From Palsa-506 sp050013415 (lineage in GTDB: Bacteria; Actinomycetota; Actinomycetes; Streptosporangiales; Streptosporangiaceae): 9,091 nt of DNA. Position 1 is the stretch's first letter; each line of letters opens with the position of its first letter. The stretch covers positions 1 through 9,091 of the forward strand of contig JBEKFH010000183.1 of NCBI GenBank assembly GCA_050013415.1, in the 5' to 3' direction. The notes beneath the pieces are model-generated. The model saw only the letters and a list, made by a program, of their open reading frames with translations. It was not told the DNA's origin and ran no database searches. Shown here piece by piece: positions 5,119 to 9,091 of this stretch. The translations under genes and the position numbers were made by a program.

Positions 5119-5778
5119 GTGTTCCGCCTGCCGCGCTTCCCGCGTCGTGCGGCTCACCCGGCCCGGGCCCGGCTGGCATGCTTCTTGCGTCAGCCGGACG
5201 GCGCCGCGGTAGCCGCGCTTTCCGCAGTGATCGGGCTCGCCATCGCCGGCTGCTCGGGTGGCGCGATCGGACAGGACACGGCGGCCAGCAACGGGACCAG
5301 CTTCGTCGCCGGCAGCTATGCCACCACGGTGTACGCAAGCGGATCGCGCCCGGTCGCGCCGGACATCACGGGCACCACGCTGGGCGGCCGGCGGCTCAGC
5401 CTGTCCAGCTACCGCGGCGACGTCGTGGTGCTGAATTTCTGGGGCTCCTGGTGCGGGCCTTGCCGGGCGGAGGCACCGGCCCTGGAGGCTCTCGCGAGGC
5501 GCTTCCGGTCGAGTGGCGTCCGGTTCATCGGCGTGGACATCCAGGACAGCCCGGTGGCCGCCAAGGCATTTCAGCACACCTTCCTGATCAGCTACCCCAG
5601 CCTTAACGACCCCTCCGACGAGATAGCGCTCGCCTTCCGGAGCACTGTCCCGCCGGCCGGGATTCCGACCACCCTGGTGATGGACCGGACCGGGCGGATC
5701 GCGGCGCGGATCGTCGGGGAGGCGACCTACTCCACGCTGGGCAGGCTGATCGCCAGCGTGGCGGCGGGGGCCTCATGA
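5119..5778 (+). CDS. TlpA/ResA-like thioredoxin-fold lipoprotein for cytochrome c maturation
   Basis: A membrane-anchored extracytoplasmic thiol-disulfide protein (219 residues) expected to reduce apocytochrome c cysteines before heme attachment. Seen: an Arg-rich N-terminus (about 1-25); a hydrophobic stretch ending in the lipobox LAIAGC, with Cys45 as the lipid-modified residue; a short linker; then an AhpC-TSA/redoxin domain from about residue 75. LNFWGSWCGPCRAEAP holds the active-site pair Cys112 and Cys115, GVDIQD and an insert typical of TlpA follow, and AGIPTTLVMD holds the cis-proline loop. The N-terminal region before the hydrophobic core is rather long. It is the Rv0526 counterpart by position. 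Its stop is 25 bases before the resB ATG, with no ccdA between, so its electron donor is not encoded here. Closeness to resB implies one transcript. Confidence 0.93.
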   Translation: MFRLPRFPRRAAHPARARLACFLRQPDGAAVAALSAVIGLAIAGCSGGAIGQDTAASNGTSFVAGSYATTVYASGSRPVAPDITGTTLGGRRLSLSSYRGDVVVLNFWGSWCGPCRAEAPALEALARRFRSSGVRFIGVDIQDSPVAAKAFQHTFLISYPSLNDPSDEIALAFRSTVPPAGIPTTLVMDRTGRIAARIVGEATYSTLGRLIASVAAGAS

Positions 5779-5807
5779 TCTCGCGATCACGGGTGGTGAC
5801 CCGATGA
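5775..5807 (+). other. 10-codon mini-ORF in the place of ccdA, possible deletion scar
   Basis: ATG at 5775 overlaps the TGA of the tlpA-like gene as ATGA. The frame encodes MISRSRVVTR and ends in a TGA that overlaps the resB ATG, also as ATGA. This is the junction layout expected if a translationally coupled ccdA had lost its interior in frame. The peptide itself does not resemble CcdA, so this rests on architecture alone. It may also serve as a translation bridge into resB, which has only GGGTGG (5791-5796) as ribosome binding site. Confidence 0.25.
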
Positions 5808-7738
5808 CCGATGTGCGCGTGCCGCCGGGCTCAGGCAGCGAGCAGGACGTGCGCGCCGCTGCTGCGCCGTCCCCGGACGCCGGCCCGCCGTCATCCGCAC
5901 CGCCGTCATCCGCACCGCCGTCATCCGCACCGCCGTCATCCTCGAAGGCCCGACCGGCCTCCTCCGGCGGCCTCAGGCCCGCCGTGACGGGCTGGCTGCG
6001 ATGGGCCTGGCGGCAGCTCACCTCGATGCGCACCGCGCTGATACTGCTTTTCCTGCTCGCCGTGGCGAGCGTGCCGGGCTCGGTGATCCCGCAAGAGGGA
6101 ATCGACCCGGCCGCGGTGGCGCAGTACTACACCGCGCATCCGGCGCTGGCCCCGATCCTTGCCAGGCTTTCCCTGTTCAGCGTCTTCGGAGCGCCCTGGT
6201 TCGCGGCGATTTACCTGCTGCTCTTCGTGTCGCTGGCCGGCTGCGTGCTGCCGCGGACGTTCCGGCTGGTCGGCTCGGCGCGGCAGCTGCCACCGCGCGC
6301 CCCGCGCAACCTCTCCCGGCTTCCGATGTCAGCCAGTTACCGCACCTCGCTTACCCCCGCCGAGGCAGTCGGATCCGCGGCCAGCCTGCTATCGGGCAAG
6401 CGGTTCCGGATGCGTAACGCAGAAGGCTGGGTGGCTGCCGAGAAAGGCTATCTGCGGGAGGTCGGTAATCTCCTGTTCCACATCGCGCTGCTCGCGCTGC
6501 TCGGGTCGGTCGGAATCGGCGGGATCTTCGGCTACAAGGCCGACCGGCTGCTGATCGCCGGCCAGTCGTTCGCGAACACGCCGACCGCGCTGGACCAGTT
6601 CCGGCCAGGGCGCCTGGTAACGCCGGGGGACCTGCAGCCCTTCACGGTAACGCTGGACAAATTCACGGCGCACTACATCACCTCGGGCACGCTGCGGGGC
6701 CAGCCATCCTCGTTCGACGCGTCGGTTAGCTACACCGATCGCCCGGGCGCCCCGTCACACGGTTACCTAATACGCGTCAACCACCCGCTCAGCGTGGACG
6801 GCGTGCGGGTGTACCTGATCGGCCACGGCTACGCTCCGGTGTTCCGGGTCACCGACGGGGCCGGCCGGGTGGTCTTCGACAGCCCGGTGCCGTTCATCCC
6901 GGTCGAGCAAAGAGGGCTTACCTCCGAGGGTGTCATCAAGGTGCCCGACGCCGACCCGGATCAGCTCGGCTTCGCCGGCGTGTTCCTGCCGACCGCCGTC
7001 GATGTCAACGGCCGGCTGCAATCGGCCTTCCCCGCGGCCCTGCTGCCCAGGGTGAGCCTGGTCTCCTACGCCGGCAACCTCGGCCTGAACAGCGGACCGT
7101 CGCAGTCGGTCTACCAGCTGGACCTCGCCCACCTGCGGCGGCTATCGGTGGCGCCGCGGCCGCTCGCTCCCGGCCAGTCGATCAAGCTTCCGGGCCACGC
7201 GGGGACGCTCACCTTTACCGGGTACCGGCAATGGGCGAGCCTGGCCATCACCTACGATCCCGGCCAGGTGCCCGCGCTCATCTCCGGGATCATCGCGATC
7301 GCCGGGCTGCTGCTGTCGTTCTCCGTACGGCGCCGCCGGGTATTCGTGCGCGCGCACGCCGCGCCTGACGGCAGCACTGTCGTGGACATCGGCGGCCTGG
7401 CCAGGTCCGATGCCGCAGGCGGCTTCGAGACGGAGTTCGCCGCGCTGACCGCTGAGATGATGGCTTCGCACGGTGGAAGCCAGCCGGCGGGCATGGCCGG
7501 CGCGGGGCAAGCCGGCGATGGGGGCAGCAGCGAGAGTGCCTCCTTCGGGGACGGTGCGGGCGATGCCGGCGATCCCTCCGATGACGAAGATCCACCGGGC
7601 CCCATCCCGTCCGCCCGCAGACCGCAGCCAGCCGCGCCGGACGACCGCCCGGCCCTCAACTACCTGTCCGCCCCAGCCGACAACGAATCAGCCCCAGCCG
7701 ACAACGAATCAGCCCTCGGCCACGACGAGGGGGAGTGA
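5804..7738 (+). CDS. resB: Cytochrome c biogenesis protein ResB (Ccs1), System II heme ligation
   Basis: ResB works with CcsB to export heme and attach it to apocytochrome c outside the membrane. The protein has 644 residues. Seen: a disordered N-tail (1-60) with SSAPP repeats; TM1 about 75-95, with SMRTALILLFLLAVASVPGS and then VIPQ; TM2 about 132-150; TM3 about 222-242, containing LLFHIALLALLGS with a conserved His226; a large extracytoplasmic domain (about 245-487) with NHPLSVDGVRVYLIGHGYAP; and TM4 about 489-507. The cytoplasmic tail (510-644) is Gly/Asp/Glu-rich and ends with two APADNES copies. The tails make it longer than most actinobacterial ResB; the core looks intact. ATG at 5804 follows tlpA by 25 bases. 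ccsB begins 7 bases after its stop, which strongly suggests an operon. Confidence 0.96.
   Translation: MTDVRVPPGSGSEQDVRAAAAPSPDAGPPSSAPPSSAPPSSAPPSSSKARPASSGGLRPAVTGWLRWAWRQLTSMRTALILLFLLAVASVPGSVIPQEGIDPAAVAQYYTAHPALAPILARLSLFSVFGAPWFAAIYLLLFVSLAGCVLPRTFRLVGSARQLPPRAPRNLSRLPMSASYRTSLTPAEAVGSAASLLSGKRFRMRNAEGWVAAEKGYLREVGNLLFHIALLALLGSVGIGGIFGYKADRLLIAGQSFANTPTALDQFRPGRLVTPGDLQPFTVTLDKFTAHYITSGTLRGQPSSFDASVSYTDRPGAPSHGYLIRVNHPLSVDGVRVYLIGHGYAPVFRVTDGAGRVVFDSPVPFIPVEQRGLTSEGVIKVPDADPDQLGFAGVFLPTAVDVNGRLQSAFPAALLPRVSLVSYAGNLGLNSGPSQSVYQLDLAHLRRLSVAPRPLAPGQSIKLPGHAGTLTFTGYRQWASLAITYDPGQVPALISGIIAIAGLLLSFSVRRRRVFVRAHAAPDGSTVVDIGGLARSDAAGGFETEFAALTAEMMASHGGSQPAGMAGAGQAGDGGSSESASFGDGAGDAGDPSDDEDPPGPIPSARRPQPAAPDDRPALNYLSAPADNESAPADNESALGHDEGE
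5885..5941. repeat. 15-base tandem repeat in the resB 5' end
   Basis: The unit CCGCCGTCATCCGCA is present three times exactly (5885-5899, 5900-5914, 5915-5929), followed by 12 bases of a fourth. It encodes a Pro/Ser/Ala run around residues 28-47 of the cytoplasmic N-tail and keeps the frame. Confidence 0.95.
7670..7711. repeat. 21-base tandem duplication at the resB 3' end
   Basis: Two identical 21-base units (7670-7690, 7691-7711), beginning GCCCCAGCCGAC, encode APADNES twice near the ResB C-terminus. The frame is kept. Confidence 0.95.
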
Positions 7739-7745
7739 GGCTCTG

Positions 7746-8783
7746 ATGCCTATCAACACCGGGTTGGCTCAGGTCAGCGAGCATCTCCTGCTGGCCACCG
7801 TCGTCCTCTACGCGCTCGCGATGCTCGCCTACGCCTGCGACTTCGCCTTCGGGAGAATACGCGCGCCGGAGCCAGCGCCCGCCAGAGTGACTGAACTGGT
7901 CGGCGCCGGGGCGGGCAAGGCCGGGGCCCTGCCATCGGGCGGCCCGGCCGTCCGCCTGCGGGACGGCGCCGACGCTGGCTCGCCCCAGGCGACCTTTACA
8001 TCGGCCGCCTCGCCGCGACCTGGATTCTGGATACGCTCGGCGCTCGTCCTAACCAGCGCCGGGCTGATCGCTCATATTGCCGGGATCCTTACCCGTGGCC
8101 TCGCGGAGCACCGGGTGCCCTGGGGCAACATGTACGAGTTCATCACGGCGATCACCTGCATGGCGGTCATCGTGCTCCTCGCCATATCGCTCCGGTACAA
8201 GGCGTATTACATCGGCCTGTTCGTGCTGATCCCGGTCGTGTTCGCGCTCGGCCTGGCCCTGACCGTCATCTATACCCCGGCCGGGGCCCTCGTTCCCGCG
8301 TTGCAGTCCTACTGGATCGCCATTCACGTGACGGCGATGATCGTCGCGACCGGCCTGTACATCGTCGGCGCCGTCACCACTGTGATGTACCTGCTGGCCG
8401 ACCGGCACGAGCGCCGGGTCGCGGCCGGCCACCCGTCCAGGACCACGGGGATCATGCTCCACCTGCCCAAGGCGCTGATCCTCGACAGGCTCTCCTACCG
8501 CACGATCCTGTTCGCGTTCCCGGTCTGGACGTTCGGCATCATGGCGGGCGCGATATGGGCGGACCAGGCCTGGGGCAGGTACTGGGGCTGGGACCCCAAG
8601 GAGACGTGGTCCTTCATCACCTGGGTGGTGTACGCCGGCTTCCTGCACGCCCGGGCGACGGCGGGCTGGCGGGGCCGGCGGGCCGCCTACATACAGATCG
8701 TCGGATTCGCCTGCCTGATGTTCAACCTGGTCGGCATCAACCTCTGGGTGACCGGCCTGCATTCGTACGCGGGCCTGAGCTGA
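7746..8783 (+). CDS. ccsB: Cytochrome c biogenesis protein CcsB (CcsA-type heme handling protein)
   Basis: This is the 345-residue heme channel/ligase partner of ResB, in the CcmC/CcmF/CcsA heme-handling family. Seen: TM1 about 12-33; a Pro/Ala/Gly-rich linker to about 95; LIAHIAGILTRGLAEHRVPW with NMYEF; a multi-TM core with His194 in YWIAIHVTA, an expected heme-ligand region; the WWD signature AWGRYWGWDPKETWSFITW (Trp280, Trp282, Asp283); His301 in FLHARA; and a last TM followed by VTGLHSYAG with His339. The WWD domain binds heme for attachment to the CXXCH cysteines. The ATG at 7746 has GAGG 5 bases upstream and GGGGGAG a little further. The frame is open back to 7473, but that part is resB read out of frame. 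It is the last gene of the cluster, followed by a palindromic terminator region. Confidence 0.96.
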   Translation: MPINTGLAQVSEHLLLATVVLYALAMLAYACDFAFGRIRAPEPAPARVTELVGAGAGKAGALPSGGPAVRLRDGADAGSPQATFTSAASPRPGFWIRSALVLTSAGLIAHIAGILTRGLAEHRVPWGNMYEFITAITCMAVIVLLAISLRYKAYYIGLFVLIPVVFALGLALTVIYTPAGALVPALQSYWIAIHVTAMIVATGLYIVGAVTTVMYLLADRHERRVAAGHPSRTTGIMLHLPKALILDRLSYRTILFAFPVWTFGIMAGAIWADQAWGRYWGWDPKETWSFITWVVYAGFLHARATAGWRGRRAAYIQIVGFACLMFNLVGINLWVTGLHSYAGLS

Positions 8784-8784
8784 C

Positions 8785-8829
8785 GCCGGGTCACCCGGCT
8801 CGCGTCTGGGGTGGTCACGTCAGCTGACG
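8785..8829. other. Two perfect palindromes directly after ccsB
   Basis: GCCGGGT (8785-8791) and ACCCGGC (8793-8799) flank one base, starting 2 bases after the ccsB stop. CGTCAGCTGACG (8818-8829) is a perfect 12-base palindrome. They may help end transcription or bind a regulator. Confidence 0.5.
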
Positions 8830-8885
8830 CCGGTCGCCCCGGGCGGGTGGTCAGCTGCCGGTCGCCCCGGGCGGGTGGTCAGCTG
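8830..8885. repeat. Perfect 28-base tandem duplication in the convergent spacer
   Basis: Bases 8830-8857 and 8858-8885 are identical; the unit begins CCGGTCGCCCCGGG and ends GGTGGTCAGCTG. A related GGGTGGTCA also occurs at 8809-8817, suggesting an older third copy. Confidence 0.95.
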
Positions 8886-8899
8886 AGCTGACCACCCGC
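8871..8899. terminator. Bidirectional terminator candidate between ccsB and the minus-strand gene
   Basis: GCGGGTGGTCAGCT (8871-8884) and AGCTGACCACCCGC (8886-8899) are exact reverse complements around a single base, forming a near-perfect 29-base palindrome. It ends 2 bases before the last codon of the minus-strand gene and lies between two convergent genes. T-tracts are missing, as is common in GC-rich actinobacteria. Confidence 0.55.
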
Positions 8900-8901
8900 G
8901 G

Positions 8902-9091
8902 TCAGTAGTAGTCGTCGCCTGGGTCGGGCCCGTCAATGAACCGGCGCCGGAGTTCACGCAGGAACTCCGGATCGTCGTCGGGCCCGATCGGCAGTGAGAT
9001 GCCGGGTACCGGGTAGTCAAAAGGGTCTGACGGCTGCGTGTCGGCGACTGGTTCCATCTCCCGGCCCGCGGGATGACGCCTGATCGCCTCC
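8902..9091 (-). CDS. C-terminal part of a probable PLDc_N-type (PLD nuclease N-terminal domain) membrane protein
   Basis: An open frame enters from the right edge and ends with TGA at 8904-8902; 62 residues are visible and the start is outside. The tail is polar and disordered, with EMEPVADTQPSDPFDYP, then GPDDDPEFLRELRRRF, and ends in GDDYY. Small actinobacterial PLDc_N proteins have one or two N-terminal TM segments and a polar tail with a (P)DDDPEFLR-like motif, and they often lie near ccsB or menaquinone genes. The identification rests on this motif and on location; the membrane part is not visible. That it is coding is supported by base composition and by its stop next to the terminator palindrome. 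Its role is unknown. Confidence 0.55.
   Translation of the reverse strand, partial: EAIRRHPAGREMEPVADTQPSDPFDYPVPGISLPIGPDDDPEFLRELRRRFIDGPDPGDDYY

Noticed and set aside
7473..7745. N-terminal extension of ccsB inside resB
   Set aside because: The frame is open, but the extra residues are Pro/Arg/Thr-rich and come from the resB tail read out of frame. CcsB starts naturally at 7746 with a good binding site and TM1 soon after.
8820..9020. Minus-strand 66-codon frame near the right edge
   Set aside because: It runs across the terminator palindrome and tandem repeats, and overlaps in another frame the more convincing tail ending at 8902.

Overview
The window is very GC-rich DNA with G/C-biased third codon positions, GTG starts beside ATG starts, and a gene order typical of high-GC Gram-positive bacteria (Actinomycetes). 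The genus cannot be named from the sequence alone. It carries eight protein genes: the 3' end of hemB; a stand-alone primase/polymerase-like domain gene; hemL; an EamA-type DMT transporter on the minus strand; a histidine phosphatase; a TlpA/ResA-like thioredoxin lipoprotein; resB; ccsB. The last ~190 bases hold the C-terminus of a minus-strand gene, probably a PLDc_N-type membrane protein.

Layout. 1-2751 (+): porphyrin synthesis. hemB (porphobilinogen synthase) ends at 621. A 149-base gap holds a weak promoter candidate. The prim-pol-like gene (771-1436) and hemL (1453-2751) follow, only 16 bases apart. 2808-3821 (-): the DMT transporter, convergent with hemL. 3822-4231: a repeat-rich divergent spacer without a credible gene. 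4232-8783 (+): the histidine phosphatase, a 236-base spacer with a tandem array and a long hairpin, then tlpA-like, resB and ccsB packed closely. 8784-8901: a palindrome-rich convergent spacer. 8902 onward (-): the partial gene.

Functional logic. The right half is a System II (Ccs) cytochrome c maturation cluster. The TlpA-like lipoprotein keeps apocytochrome CXXCH cysteines reduced, and ResB/CcsB deliver and attach heme. hemB and hemL supply early heme precursors. The same order hemL - histidine phosphatase - thioredoxin - ccdA - resB - ccsA is known in mycobacteria (Rv0524-Rv0529) and is common in actinomycetes.

Most notable points. (1) ccdA, the membrane electron carrier expected between the thioredoxin and resB, is missing. 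In its place is a 10-codon mini-ORF that overlaps tlpA and resB by ATGA at both ends, as a cleanly deleted ccdA would leave. (2) A ~63-base imperfect palindrome lies after a 4x14-base tandem array in the spacer before tlpA. (3) Short tandem repeats recur across the window: multiples of three inside genes (15, 21 and 30 bases) and mostly other lengths in spacers. (4) The prim-pol-like protein appears to lack key catalytic residues. I see no mobile element genes, CRISPR array, tRNA or rRNA, and no wholly new multi-gene system.
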